From: Ancylobacter novellus
GTDB taxonomy: Bacteria > Pseudomonadota > Alphaproteobacteria > Rhizobiales > Methylopilaceae
Assembly: GCA_003241695.1 (NCBI GenBank)
Contig: QFPN01000001.1
Coordinates: 372,001-436,000, forward strand
Length of the DNA stretch: 64,000 bases
Direction: 5' to 3'
The position numbers and the translations under genes are program-made. Numbering within the stretch: position 1 is the stretch's first letter; each line of letters starts with the position of its first letter. Below, in pieces: positions 52,301 through 61,058 of the stretch. Below the pieces are notes generated by a model. That model made no database searches and was not told the DNA's origin. It worked only from the letters and a program-made list of their open reading frames with translations.

Positions 52301-52959
52301 AGCCGGTCGATCTCGGTACGAAGCTCCCGCGCCATCGCGGTGGAGGCGGCGTCCACCGCCAGCTTCTGGGCCTGGGGCGCGTAGGTGCGATAGGGCTCGA
52401 CCTCCGGCCGCCGCTCGGGCGCCGGGGCGCGCTCCGGGGCCGCGGGGCGCGGAGCGGCCGGACGCCGCGGAGCGACGTTTTCCTCGTCGAGCGCCTTCTG
52501 GCGCTCGGAAATCTCGGCGAGCGCCGCGCGCAGCGACGCGATCGGCGGCGTCAGCGGGTCAGCGCGACGTTCGGGGCGTCGGGGGGACGGCTGCGGCGGC
52601 GTCCTCTTCCGGTCGCCGAGCGAGTTCGCGAATTCGACGAGGCGGGCTTCGAGTTCGGCCGGCACCGGCTGGCGGCGCGGCGCTTCGCGTACGGGTCTCG
52701 GGGCCGGCTCCGGCGTCCATGCGCTTCCGGTCCAGCGGACGAGGCCTTCGAGCGCGCGCGTCAGGCGCTCGCCGGGCTCGTAGTCGCTCTGCGCGAGAAG
52801 CGACACCAGCCGTTCGAGCTCTTCCGGCGCAGGCTCTCCGGCGCGGCGGGCCTCCGCGAGACGCTCGGACAGATCCGCCAGAGGATTGCGGTCCCGCCGC
52901 TCGCCGTCTCGACGGTCGCCGGGCCAGCTCCTCGGATCGCGCACGCTCATTGGGTCCAT
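49360..52959 (-). CDS. large PodJ-like polar-organiser protein with Sel1 repeats
   Basis: A 1199-residue protein. Residues 1-810 are a long, charged, largely coiled-coil cytoplasmic region with repeated heptad-like blocks (FDAIDALVAEVDRMRG, GLERQIEALSSKI). A single membrane span lies near residue 824-843 (FMLGLAATLIVFAALYVASG). A roughly 150-residue periplasmic Pro/Ala-rich linker follows, then four Sel1 repeats at about 990-1160 (AVWFRMAAERGLVDSQYNLAVL). The order coiled coil, span, Sel1 matches PodJ, the pole-organising factor of alphaproteobacteria; no peptidoglycan-binding domain is visible at the end. A GGAGG site precedes the ATG. Confidence 0.75.
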   Translation of the reverse strand: MDPMSVRDPRSWPGDRRDGERRDRNPLADLSERLAEARRAGEPAPEELERLVSLLAQSDYEPGERLTRALEGLVRWTGSAWTPEPAPRPVREAPRRQPVPAELEARLVEFANSLGDRKRTPPQPSPRRPERRADPLTPPIASLRAALAEISERQKALDEENVAPRRPAAPRPAAPERAPAPERRPEVEPYRTYAPQAQKLAVDAASTAMARELRTEIDRLGRSVADLPTRREVDGLAREMNELASRLSSDRPARLDRESLGAIDALVAEVDRMRGDAASPQMIAGLAEELHVISSRLDALGPSNSGAIEALARRIDEVRTELAQFPRASAVDVLASEIQALIDRLDEQERAAQPTRQAVTGLSHRVETLDGKVSAIAQASVAHDDAIARMGSSLRAELGGLPRAEAFSDLGRQIDALTESLKNRSAIGPALKAVEGLSGKVEAIDGKIEAIGGTIEAFARNRGGELQWLSETMRDEIAAIARPDAFEGLERQIEALSSKITGRRDDDVARDVRALSGRVEHLGDRMQAAAEAAGARSDALERVEESVRVIAEQMTGPRAEASARDGSVALESEVRRLVESFEDNDGRLDDLNAAFSGLAARIERSCADLGAHCVETAVAAARDAVAAPGQEPRSRIDDDIVRSLADLRASAASSERRSGEALDAVRSTLERLLDRMERIEASPRFEPVPEFGRQASAFRAPVEETRAPETRVDAAEAARAAARRALAEIASGEETPPPYAEPARFRSFTEERADEPIEPGSGAPRNEPASGQTAATFIAAARRASHPVDAVAAPDAAEAIVRTAPQPSRFSGAIARLKASKRPFMLGLAATLIVFAALYVASGMTGEPADSAPPPAPQSRLAPDLEPRSDLQRPTAALGERASADARAAAHDEAEALADAAPPPEPYGDAEPAKSAEAEPVAPAPKAVAEVAPPRAPAKDLTPFAFGDAASLPQGRSVEWKVGEPVTTGSIAKKGPDGLPDSIGGPTLRMRAVSGDPSAQLEIADRLLEGRNVEPDARTAAVWLEKAASQGLAPAQHRLGSLYEKGRGVARDLQAARRWYEQAAASGNVRAMHNLGVVHAEGGLGKPDYAAAAVWFRMAAERGLVDSQYNLAVLDVRGLGGKRDLVAAYKWFALAAAQGDEDAGRKRDEVAKTLGSQLPAAKAAVETFRPRPVDAAANEVPAPPGGWDRVADRKAASAR

Positions 52960-53174
52960 CCCGGAGCGCCTCCGCTTCGCCTTCCGGCGCGGAGGACAAC
53001 TTGGCCGGTGCCGGGCGCGACGCGCCCTTCCGCCGTCCGAGACTTTTGCCCGATACGGTAAACAAGGCGTTAATGGTTAACCCATCGCTAAGCGGTTCCT
53101 GACGGAAATTAACCATTTCCCTGCGCCGTTCTGACCGCTGGCGAGGCGCCGGCCGCCGCCGCTACAGATGTGGC

Positions 53175-54971
53175 GTGAGCGCCTCCTCCCCCGCCCGAAA
53201 GCCCCGCCGCGGCCCGTTCGCGATCTATCGACGAACCATCGCCCTTCTCGGCGAGGAGCGGCGGCTCGCGGCATGGCTCGTCGCCGGCAACGTCGCCCTC
53301 GCCGGCGCGACCTTCGCGGAGCCGGTGCTGTTCGGCGCGATCATCGATCGGCTGACCCGCGGCGGAGAGGCCATCGCCCCGCTTGCTGCGCTCTGGGCCG
53401 GGATCGCGCTCGCGGCGATCGCGGGCCGCGTCGCGGTCGGGCTCAACGCGGATCGGCTGTCGCACCGCCGGCGGCTCGCGGCGCTCACGGAGGTCTTCGG
53501 CCACGCCCTGACCCTGTCGCTGAGCTGGCACCGGCGGACCCACTCGGGACGCGTCGTGAAGGCGCTCGTGGTGGGGGCGAACGCGCTCGCGGACGTCTGG
53601 CTCACGTTCTTCCGGTCGGGCTGCGCCACGCTGATCGGCCTCGCGGCGCTGCTGCCGGCGAGCCTCGCGCTCAATCCGTGGCTCGGCGGCATCCTGATCG
53701 CGCTTCTCGTCGTCTTCGGCGCCGCCATCACTATCCTGACCCGCCAGACCCAGAACCGGCAGGAGGACGTCGAGAGCTACCATTCCGACGTCGCCCAGCA
53801 GGCCGCCGACGCGATCTCGCAGGTCGCCGTCGTCCAGAGCTTCGCCCGCGCCAGGGCCGAAACGGCGGCGCTCGGCGCCGTGATGAAGCGGCTGCTCGAC
53901 GCCCAGATGCCGGTGCTGTCCTGGTGGGCCTACGCGGCCGCCGCGACGCCGGCCGCCGGCACGATCACGGTGCTCGGCGTGGTGCTGGCGGGCGCGGAGC
54001 TCAATTCGCGCGGGCTCGCGAGCGTCGGCGACATCGTGACCTTCGCGGCGCTTGCGACGCTCACCGTCGGCAAGCTCGGCGAGGCCGTCGGGCTCGTCAA
54101 CATGCTGATGCTGAACGCGCCACGCATCGCCGAGCTGCTCGACGTGCTGGACGAACGGCCGGAAGTCTCCGACCGGGAGGGCGCGCGCGATCCCGGCCGC
54201 GCCGCGGGCCGCGTCGCCTTCGAGCGCGTCTCCTTCGCCTATGAGCCCGACCGCCCGACGCTGACCGACGTCTCCTTCGAGGCGCTCCCCGGCGAGACGG
54301 TCGCGCTCGTGGGCGCCACCGGCTCCGGCAAGTCGACCACGCTGGCGTTGCTCCACCGCGCCTTCGATCCGGCCGAGGGGCGGATCACGCTCGACGGCGC
54401 CGACATCCGCGACCTCACGCTCGAAGGGCTGAGGCGCAATGTCGGCGTCGTGTTTCAGGACCCGATGCTGTTCGCCCGCTCGATCGCGGACAATCTGCGC
54501 GTCGGCAAACCGGACGCGACCGTCGAGGAGCTCGAGGCCGCCTGCGCCAAGGCCGAGGTGCTCGACGTGATCCGCCGCCTGCCGCAGGGCTTCGACTCGC
54601 TCCTCGGCGAGCGCGGCGCCTCGCTGTCCGGCGGCGAGCGCCAGCGCCTCGCGATCGCCCGCGCGCTGCTGAAGGACCCGCCGATCCTCGTGCTCGACGA
54701 GGCGACCAGCGCGCTCGACGCCGGCACCGAGGCCCGCGTGCAGGCGGCGCTCGACGCCGCCCGGAAGGGACGCACCACCCTCGTCATCGCGCACCGGCTC
54801 GCGACGGTCAGAAGCGCCGACCTCGTCCTCGTCTTCGAGAACGGCCGCATCGTCGAGCGCGGAGGCTTCGAGGCGCTCGCCGCCGCCGCCGGCCCCTTCG
54901 CGCGGCTCGTCGCCGCTCAGGAGCTGAGCCGCCCGCGCGAGGCGCGCGAGGGCGCGGTCGAGGTCCCGTGA
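53175..54971 (+). CDS. ndvA: cyclic beta-glucan-type ABC exporter
   Basis: A 598-residue fused membrane/ATPase exporter of the NdvA/ChvA group. GTG start. Six N-terminal helices carry FAIYRRTIALLGEERRLAAWL and VESYHSDVAQQAADAISQV. ATPase motifs are Walker A GATGSGKST, signature LSGGERQRLAIARAL and Walker B ILVLDEATSALD. Homologues export beta-1,2-glucan to the periplasm. No NdvB glucan synthase lies nearby, so the name is by similarity of layout. It runs rightward toward the carboxypeptidase gene. Confidence 0.75.
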   Translation: MSASSPARKPRRGPFAIYRRTIALLGEERRLAAWLVAGNVALAGATFAEPVLFGAIIDRLTRGGEAIAPLAALWAGIALAAIAGRVAVGLNADRLSHRRRLAALTEVFGHALTLSLSWHRRTHSGRVVKALVVGANALADVWLTFFRSGCATLIGLAALLPASLALNPWLGGILIALLVVFGAAITILTRQTQNRQEDVESYHSDVAQQAADAISQVAVVQSFARARAETAALGAVMKRLLDAQMPVLSWWAYAAAATPAAGTITVLGVVLAGAELNSRGLASVGDIVTFAALATLTVGKLGEAVGLVNMLMLNAPRIAELLDVLDERPEVSDREGARDPGRAAGRVAFERVSFAYEPDRPTLTDVSFEALPGETVALVGATGSGKSTTLALLHRAFDPAEGRITLDGADIRDLTLEGLRRNVGVVFQDPMLFARSIADNLRVGKPDATVEELEAACAKAEVLDVIRRLPQGFDSLLGERGASLSGGERQRLAIARALLKDPPILVLDEATSALDAGTEARVQAALDAARKGRTTLVIAHRLATVRSADLVLVFENGRIVERGGFEALAAAAGPFARLVAAQELSRPREAREGAVEVP

Positions 54972-55097
54972 AGCCCGCGCGATTGGCAATCGGGGCCTGA
55001 AAGGGTAAAACTCGGCGGCCTGTCGCGTGATGCGGCTGCGGGGCGGCTGCGCGCCCACGCAGCGGGCGCGGCCCGACTCACAGCACGGGTTTCGAGT

Positions 55098-56444
55098 TTG
55101 CTCCCCACCGCCTCGCTCCGCCGCCGCGTCGCGGCCCTCTTCCTTGCGGTCGCGCTGCCGGCGGGAGGCGCGCTCGCCAATCCCGTCATCGTCGCCGACG
55201 TCCAGAGCGGCGCGGTGATCGAGGCGCGGGAGGCCACGACGCCCTGGTATCCCGCCTCGCTCACCAAGCTGATGACCACCTATGTGGTCCTCAACGCGAT
55301 CAAGGCCGGCAAGATTTCGCTCCAGACGCCGCTCGTCTACAGCGCGCGCGCTCAGCTCGAACCGCCGAGCAAGATGGGCTTCCAGATCGGCCAGAGCGTC
55401 ACGGTCGACGACGGCCTGAAAATGCTGATGGTGCAGTCGGCGAACGACATCGCGTTCCTGCTGGCCGAAGGCGTCTCGGGCTCCGTCGAGAACTTCGTGG
55501 TCGAGATGAACCGCACGGCGCAGCTTCTCGGCATGCGCTCGACCAATTTCGTCAACCCGAACGGCCTTCCGGTGCGGCCGGGTCCCGACCTGCAGCGCAC
55601 CACCGCGCGCGACATGGCGCTGCTCGCGGCCGCGCTCTACCGCGACTTCCCGCAGATGGCGGGACTGTTCAACCTCGACGCCATCAAGATCGGCGACCGG
55701 GTTCTCAGGAACCACAACGGCCTGATCGGCCGCTATCCGGGCGCGGACGGCATGAAGACCGGCTATGTCTGCGGCTCGGGCTACAACGTGGTCGCGACCG
55801 CGACCCGCGGCGGCCGGCGGCTGGTGACGGTCGTGCTCGGCGCCTATTCGCCGCTCGAGCGTTCCGAAATCGCCGTCGACGCCTTCGAGCGCGGCTTCGC
55901 GGCGACCAAGGCGATCGGGACGCTGGCCGGCCTGCCGAGCGTCGTCGCGGCCTTCCCGGTCGATCTGCGCGAGGAGATGTGCGGCAAGGCGGGCGCGAAG
56001 ACGCGTCAGGCTCGCCGCCTGCTGCTCGACGCCCACCCCTGGGCCGAAACGCTCAAGGCCAAGACAGTCGTCTCGCCCGTCATGGTCTACGCCACGCCGG
56101 CGCCCGGCCAGCCGACCGTCGCGGCCGCCCCGAGCGGCGTCGACGAGGACGCCCCGGCCGCCTTCGCGCCGAGCCCCGGCACGACGCCTGCGATCGCCGG
56201 CCAGACGGTGAAGCCCGGCTCGGCCAAGGTGAAGTCGCTGAAGGCGCCGGCGAAGACAGCCAAGAAGCCGACCGCGAAACCCGCCGCCAAATCCGCGGCG
56301 AAGGCCAAGCCCGGCGAGAAGACGGGGAAGACGAAGATCGACCTCAAGCCCGCCGTCGACGCGAGCGCCGCCGGAAACGGCGCGCAGCCGACCTCCGGAG
56401 CGATCTATCGCAACGCCTCGCCGGCGGACGGCAAGGCGTTCTGA
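55098..56444 (+). CDS. D-alanyl-D-alanine carboxypeptidase (penicillin-binding protein)
   Basis: A 448-residue S11-type peptidase. The SxxK site is Ser54/Lys57 in PASLTKLMT, the SxN site Ser114/Asn116 in QSANDIAF, and the KTG site at Lys220 in GADGMKTGYV. A signal peptide runs to GGALA. The catalytic domain ends near residue 320; then a 130-residue Ala/Lys/Pro tail follows (KSAAKAKPGEKTGKT), low complexity, possibly binding the envelope. The start is TTG at 55098, because no ATG precedes the signal peptide in frame. Confidence 0.85.
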   Translation: MLPTASLRRRVAALFLAVALPAGGALANPVIVADVQSGAVIEAREATTPWYPASLTKLMTTYVVLNAIKAGKISLQTPLVYSARAQLEPPSKMGFQIGQSVTVDDGLKMLMVQSANDIAFLLAEGVSGSVENFVVEMNRTAQLLGMRSTNFVNPNGLPVRPGPDLQRTTARDMALLAAALYRDFPQMAGLFNLDAIKIGDRVLRNHNGLIGRYPGADGMKTGYVCGSGYNVVATATRGGRRLVTVVLGAYSPLERSEIAVDAFERGFAATKAIGTLAGLPSVVAAFPVDLREEMCGKAGAKTRQARRLLLDAHPWAETLKAKTVVSPVMVYATPAPGQPTVAAAPSGVDEDAPAAFAPSPGTTPAIAGQTVKPGSAKVKSLKAPAKTAKKPTAKPAAKSAAKAKPGEKTGKTKIDLKPAVDASAAGNGAQPTSGAIYRNASPADGKAF

Positions 56445-56473
56445 GCTTCTCCGTTCCGCGTACTTCTCCGCAC

Positions 56474-57508
56474 ATGACCGCCGCCCGCCCCGACCACATT
56501 CCGCTCACCGTGCTCACCGGCTTCCTCGGGGCCGGAAAGACCACGCTGCTCAACCGCCTGCTGCGCGATCCCGCGCTCTCCGACGCCGCCGTGGTGGTGA
56601 ACGAGGCCGGCGAGATCGCGATCGACCATCTGCTGGTCGAGCATGTCGCGGAGGGCGTCGTGGCGCTTGTGGGCGGCTGCCTGTGCTGCTCGCTGCGCGG
56701 CGACCTGATCGCGACGCTCGAGGACCTTCTGCGCGCCCGTGACAACGGCCGGATCCCCGCCTTCGGCCGGCTTGTGCTCGAGACGAGCGGCCTCGCCGAT
56801 CCCGGCCCCATCCTCCAGACGCTGACGCTCCACCCCTATCTCGCGATGCGCTACCGGCTCGCCGCCGTCGTGACGGTCGTGAGCGCCGCCGAGGGACCGA
56901 CCGCAGCCGGGGACCATGTCGAGGCGCTGCGCCAGATCGCGATGGCGGACCGGATCGTGCTGTCGAAGACCGACGCGGCGTCTCCGGCCGAAACCGCCGC
57001 GACGCGCGCGCTTCTCGCGAAAGTAAACCCGCTCGCGCCGGTGACGGAGGCGGCCGCCGCGACCGCCGACGCGCTGCTCGCCGAGGCGCCGCCGGCCGCC
57101 CGCGACGTCATCGGGGAGCCGGTCGGGCATGGGTCGATCGTCGCCGTGTCGCTCGCGAGCGAGGCGCCGCTGACGCGGGACGCCTACGACCTGCTGATCG
57201 AGCTGCTGCGCTCCGCCCACGGGCCGAAGCTGCTGCGGCTGAAGGGGCTGGTGAAGATCGCGGGCGAACCCGACCGCCCGCTGGTCGTCCAGGGCGTCCG
57301 GCACGTCTTCGCCGAGCCGCGCTTTCTCGACGGCTGGCCCGACGACGACCGCCGCACGAGGCTGGTCGCGATCGGCGAAGGCCTCGCTCCGGATCTGCTC
57401 GCAAAACTCTACGCCGCCTTCGCCGGGCAGACGTCCGTCGACCGTCCGGATCGGACGGCGTTCGTCGACAACCCGCTCGCGCCGCGATCCGGCGGCCTGC
57501 TGGGCTGA
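56474..57508 (+). CDS. CobW/COG0523 family GTPase
   Basis: A 344-residue G3E GTPase: Walker A GFLGAGKT at residues 16-23, the metal-binding CLCC at Cys69-Cys72 (VGGCLCCSLRGDL) and ETSGLADP. The C-terminal CobW_C domain starts near 215. Members insert or allocate zinc, cobalt or other metals. No cobalamin genes or Zur target is adjacent to tell which metal. It starts 29 bases after the carboxypeptidase stop. Confidence 0.88.
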   Translation: MTAARPDHIPLTVLTGFLGAGKTTLLNRLLRDPALSDAAVVVNEAGEIAIDHLLVEHVAEGVVALVGGCLCCSLRGDLIATLEDLLRARDNGRIPAFGRLVLETSGLADPGPILQTLTLHPYLAMRYRLAAVVTVVSAAEGPTAAGDHVEALRQIAMADRIVLSKTDAASPAETAATRALLAKVNPLAPVTEAAAATADALLAEAPPAARDVIGEPVGHGSIVAVSLASEAPLTRDAYDLLIELLRSAHGPKLLRLKGLVKIAGEPDRPLVVQGVRHVFAEPRFLDGWPDDDRRTRLVAIGEGLAPDLLAKLYAAFAGQTSVDRPDRTAFVDNPLAPRSGGLLG

Positions 57509-57622
57509 CCGGCGCGCGACCCTAAAAACGGCTGGACAGCGCGCGCTGGCGCGGATTTCCATGGCCGTAACCAACAGACGTCCCTCGCCCTCGGGCCGAA
57601 GCGGACGCGCCGGGGAGACGAG

Positions 57623-59431
57623 ATGGCCGCAAGGTCGAGACTGGGGCGGGAAATCGCCTGCCTCGCCGGCATGCTGCGGGCGTTGAAGGCCACCACCCAC
57701 ATCGGCAGGAACCGGTCGCGCGTCTTCCCGCACGTCCTGGCGGAGCTCGCCGGCACGCATCGCGGCCGCACGGCGCTGATCTCCGAGCGGGAGACCTTCA
57801 CCTACGAGGAGCTGAACGGCCGCGCCAACGCCTATGCGCGCTGGGCGCGCGCGAACGGCGTCGGCAAAGGCGACACGGTCGCGCTGATGATGGCGAACCG
57901 GCCGGACTACGTCGCTTTCTGGACGGGCGTCCTGCGCGTCGGCGGCGCGGTGGCGCTGCTCAACACCAACCTGACGGGCCAGGCGCTCGCCCACTGCGTT
58001 TCCATCGTCAAGCCGAAGCACGTCGTCGTCGGCGCGGATTTCGAGGCGGCCTACGCCTCAGCCCTGCCCTTCGTGTCGTCGGAGCCCGCGCCGAAGGTCT
58101 GGCGGCACGGACCGGGCGAGGAAGGCTGGCCGCGCGTGGACGAGGCGGCGGCTGAGCTGCCGCAGGACGCGCTGCCGGAAGCCGAATTGCCCGCGCTCAC
58201 GATCGAGGACCGGGCGCTCTACATCTATACGAGCGGCACCACGGGCCTGCCGAAGGCCGCGAACATCAACCATTACCGGCTGATGGCGATCTCCCACGGC
58301 TTCTGCGGCGCGATGGGGATCCGACCCGACGACCGGATGTACGATTGCCTGCCGATGTACCACACGGCCGGCGGGGTCATCGCGGCGTGCTCGCCGCTGA
58401 TCGCCGGCGCCTCAGTGGTGATCCGCGAGAAATTCCAGGCGAGCCGCTTCTGGGACGACGTCGTGGAGAGCGGTTGCACGCTCGCCCAGTACATCGGCGA
58501 GCTCTGCCGATACCTCGTCCACACGCCCGAATGCGAGGCGGAGAAGCGTCACTCGCTGCGCCTCGTCTGCGGCAACGGCCTGCGGCCCGACGTCTGGCCG
58601 CAGTTCGAGAAGCGGTTCCGCATCCCCGTGATCCTCGAATGGTACGCCGCGACCGAGGGCAACGTCGCGCTGTTCAACTTCGACGGCACCGAGGGCGCGA
58701 TCGGCCGCATCGCCTGGTACGTGAAGCGCAAGTTCCCGGTGAAGATCGTCCGTTTCGACATCGAGGCCGGAGAACCCGTGCGGGGACCGGACGGGCTGTG
58801 CGTCGAATGCGCCCCTGACGAGGTCGGCGAAGCCGTGGGGCAGATCCTGAACGATCCGTCGAAGCCGTCCGCCCGCTTCGAGGGCTACGCCGATCCGGAG
58901 GCGACCAGGCGCAAGATCCTGACCGACGCGTTCGAGAAGGGCGACCGCTGGTTCCGCACCGGCGATCTTATGCGGCGTGACGCGCGCGGCTATTTCTTCT
59001 TCATTGACCGCATCGGCGACACGTTCCGTTGGAAGGGCGAGAACGTCGCGACCTCGGAGGTCTCCGAGGCGATCTCGGTGTTTCCCGGCGTAAAGGACGT
59101 CAACGTCTACGGCGTCGCCCTGCCGGGCTACGACGGCCGCGCCGGCATGGCGACGATCGTGCCCGAGGAGGAGGGCCTCGATCTCGACGGCCTGCACGCC
59201 CATGTGGCCGCGAGCCTTCCGCCTTTCGCCCGCCCAGCGGTGCTGCGGATCGCAGGCGCGCTCGACCTCACCGGCACGCTGAAGCAGCGCAAGGTCGACC
59301 TCGTGCGCGAAGGCTGCGACCCGCGGACGGTGGACGATGCGATGTTCCTCGCCCATCCGGCGACCGGCCGCTACGTCCCGCTCGACGCGGCGCTCTACGA
59401 CGCGGTCACGTCGCAACGACTGCGGCTGTGA
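57623..59431 (+). CDS. FATP-type long-chain acyl-CoA synthetase
   Basis: A 602-residue adenylate-forming enzyme. P-loop YIYTSGTTGLPKAA at about residue 200, YAATEGNVALFN, and WFRTGDLMRRD with FFIDRIGDTFRWKGENVAT match the fatty-acid-transport/very-long-chain acyl-CoA synthetase branch. GGGGAGACGAG lies just before the ATG. It could activate long-chain fatty acids for membrane lipids or degradation; no beta-oxidation genes are close. Ends in a repeat-rich stretch facing the L,D-transpeptidase gene. Confidence 0.85.
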   Translation: MAARSRLGREIACLAGMLRALKATTHIGRNRSRVFPHVLAELAGTHRGRTALISERETFTYEELNGRANAYARWARANGVGKGDTVALMMANRPDYVAFWTGVLRVGGAVALLNTNLTGQALAHCVSIVKPKHVVVGADFEAAYASALPFVSSEPAPKVWRHGPGEEGWPRVDEAAAELPQDALPEAELPALTIEDRALYIYTSGTTGLPKAANINHYRLMAISHGFCGAMGIRPDDRMYDCLPMYHTAGGVIAACSPLIAGASVVIREKFQASRFWDDVVESGCTLAQYIGELCRYLVHTPECEAEKRHSLRLVCGNGLRPDVWPQFEKRFRIPVILEWYAATEGNVALFNFDGTEGAIGRIAWYVKRKFPVKIVRFDIEAGEPVRGPDGLCVECAPDEVGEAVGQILNDPSKPSARFEGYADPEATRRKILTDAFEKGDRWFRTGDLMRRDARGYFFFIDRIGDTFRWKGENVATSEVSEAISVFPGVKDVNVYGVALPGYDGRAGMATIVPEEEGLDLDGLHAHVAASLPPFARPAVLRIAGALDLTGTLKQRKVDLVREGCDPRTVDDAMFLAHPATGRYVPLDAALYDAVTSQRLRL

Positions 59432-59458
59432 GGGAAAAGGCGGCGCGCTCTCCAGTCC

Positions 59459-59482
59459 CCCTCTCCCGAGCGCGGGAGAGGG
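59459..59482 (+). repeat. REP hairpin after the acyl-CoA synthetase gene
   Basis: Arms CCCTCTCCCG and CGGGAGAGGG with a 4-base loop, same core as the 12224-12263 repeat. It lies 28 bases after the stop, so it may also end the transcript. Confidence 0.75.
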
Positions 59483-59513
59483 TAAGGGCAAGGGTGAGGG
59501 TGAGGGTGAGGGG
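59480..59513 (+). repeat. short GGTGAG-type tandem repeat
   Basis: Five near-copies of a 6-base unit (GGTAAG, GGCAAG, GGTGAG three times) in a row. It is purine-rich on this strand and sits between convergent genes. A simple repeat without known function. Confidence 0.8.
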
Positions 59514-59599
59514 CGTCAGCGCAGAAACTTGAAGGATGGAGCGCGTCCGCGCGGACGGACATCGTTCTGAACCGGCGGCGCTCTCTCCCCTCATTCTCA

Positions 59600-59623
59600 C
59601 CTTCTCCCGTGAACGGGAGAAGG
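59600..59623 (-). repeat. REP hairpin after the L,D-transpeptidase gene
   Basis: Arms CCTTCTCCCGT and ACGGGAGAAGG with a 2-base loop; 28 bases past the stop of the leftward gene, so a candidate terminator for it. Confidence 0.75.
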
Positions 59624-59651
59624 TGCGGCCAGCGTCGAGCTTTTCGAGAAA

Positions 59652-60368
59652 TCAGACCCCGTCCAGCTCTTCATTCGGCCGAGCCGCCACCGCCGGACCG
59701 TCCTGCAGCACCACGACGCGCGACCCCGTCGGCACGCGACCGTAGAGGTCGATCACGTCCTGGTTGAACAGCCGGATGCAGCCGCTCGACACCGCGCGGC
59801 CGATCGACCAGGGCTCGGACGTGCCGTGGATGCGGAACAGCGTGTCGCGGTTTCCCTGGTAGAGATAGAGCGCGCGGGGGCCGAGCGGATTGTCGAGGCC
59901 CGGCGCGACGCCTCCGGCATAGGAACCGTAACGGTCCGGCTCGCGGGCGATCATATCGGCGGTCGGGGTCCAGCGCGGCCATTCGGCCTTGCGGCCGACG
60001 CGCGCCTCGCCCTCGAATTCGAGTCCGGCCTTGCCGACCCCGATGCCGTAGCGCATCGCCATGCCGCCATCCTGCACGAGGTAGAGGAAGCGCGCCCGAG
60101 TGTCGACGATCAGCGTGCCGGGCGGCTCATAGGCGGCGTAGGCGACCTGCTGGCGGAGCCATACCGGCTCGACCTTCGAGATGTCGGTCGCCGGAAGAGG
60201 ATAAAGCTCGTCGGGACGCGCGCCGTATCGCTCGACCGTCGCAGCGTCGTGCATCGGGAGCTTCGGCCCCGGCGCGCCGGTTGTCGCGCAGCCGGCGAGA
60301 CCGAGAGCGGAGAGCGACAACGCCCCGCCGACGAAGCCGCGGCGGGTGGGACGGAACGATGTACGCAT
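59652..60368 (-). CDS. L,D-transpeptidase (YkuD), Tat/lipoprotein
   Basis: A 238-residue protein. TRRGFVGGALSLSALGLAGC combines a twin-arginine motif with a lipobox (lipid Cys27), so it is probably exported folded and anchored to a membrane. The YkuD domain ends in HGTSEPWSIGRAVSSGCIRLF, with the catalytic Cys in SSGCIRL. It makes 3-3 crosslinks in peptidoglycan or attaches proteins to it. Start chosen at MRTSFRPTRRGF; an upstream ATG adds an unrelated stretch. Confidence 0.88.
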   Translation of the reverse strand: MRTSFRPTRRGFVGGALSLSALGLAGCATTGAPGPKLPMHDAATVERYGARPDELYPLPATDISKVEPVWLRQQVAYAAYEPPGTLIVDTRARFLYLVQDGGMAMRYGIGVGKAGLEFEGEARVGRKAEWPRWTPTADMIAREPDRYGSYAGGVAPGLDNPLGPRALYLYQGNRDTLFRIHGTSEPWSIGRAVSSGCIRLFNQDVIDLYGRVPTGSRVVVLQDGPAVAARPNEELDGV

Positions 60369-60715
60369 GACATGTCTCGCAGGGATCGGACGAAGCGGGG
60401 CGCTTCCCGAAGCAATCTCTGAAGGTTTCAGTTCGACCGGGATTCGGGCTGAACACGGGCGCGGACGAAGCAAAAGCGTGATCCGCTTCCGGTGATGCTT
60501 GCAGGCCACATGGTAAATCGACGTCAACGAAAACTCGTCGGACGGTAACGCCAGCGTTACTCACGCGCATGTGACGCAGCATGGGAATCTACGGTCTTCA
60601 TCATGGACCGTTCATTCGAAATTCCTGACCCACGAATGCGACGTCGCGGCGGCGAGGCCCTTCACGCGCCGCGCAAAAGGCGCGATCGTCGCGCTCAGCG
60701 AAGGGAGGCCCCCGG
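60369..60715. other. intergenic region between L,D-transpeptidase and small secreted protein
   Basis: About 350 bases between divergent genes. Promoter activity for both is likely, but I recognise no clear boxes. No supported gene; a frame from 60571 is in the wrong register for the small secreted protein. Confidence 0.4.
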
Positions 60716-61054
60716 ATGACGATGCGAACGGCCGCGCCGGTTCTCGCGCTCGCGCTCGTCACCATGGTCCCCGCCTCGGCGGGCGAAGCCGACGCCGAAG
60801 GACGGCTGCGGATCAAAAGCGAGACGGTCATGTGCCTGCGCGCGCCCTGCCCGCGCATCGGCTTGCTGGCGGCCATCGCGGCGGACGGCCGACCCTTGTT
60901 CGCGAGCTCTGCGCCGCCGCCCATGACCGGCGCCGCGGCCGACGTCGCGGCGGCGACCGAAGCCTGGCGGACAGGCGCCTGCCTCATGCTCGAAGGCCGC
61001 TACCGCGGAGCCCCGCAGCGGCTCGAAATCCGCCGGATCTTGGGGACCTGCTGA
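60716..61054 (+). CDS. small secreted protein of unknown function
   Basis: A 112-residue exported protein with signal peptide MTMRTAAPVLALALVTMVPASAG. The mature part begins with EADAEGRLRIKSETVMCLRAPCPRIGL, has two further Cys (ACLM and the final C), and no known domain. The CLRAPCP pattern and two more cysteines suggest disulfides or metal ligation. It ends 4 bases before the end of the FNR gene on the other strand. Not recognised. Confidence 0.6.
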   Translation: MTMRTAAPVLALALVTMVPASAGEADAEGRLRIKSETVMCLRAPCPRIGLLAAIAADGRPLFASSAPPPMTGAAADVAAATEAWRTGACLMLEGRYRGAPQRLEIRRILGTC

Positions 61055-61058
61055 GCGG

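Noticed and set aside
53109..56036. 975-codon leftward frame opposite the ABC exporter and carboxypeptidase
   Set aside because: Antisense shadow of two clear genes; no recognisable motif and Arg/Gly/Asp-rich.
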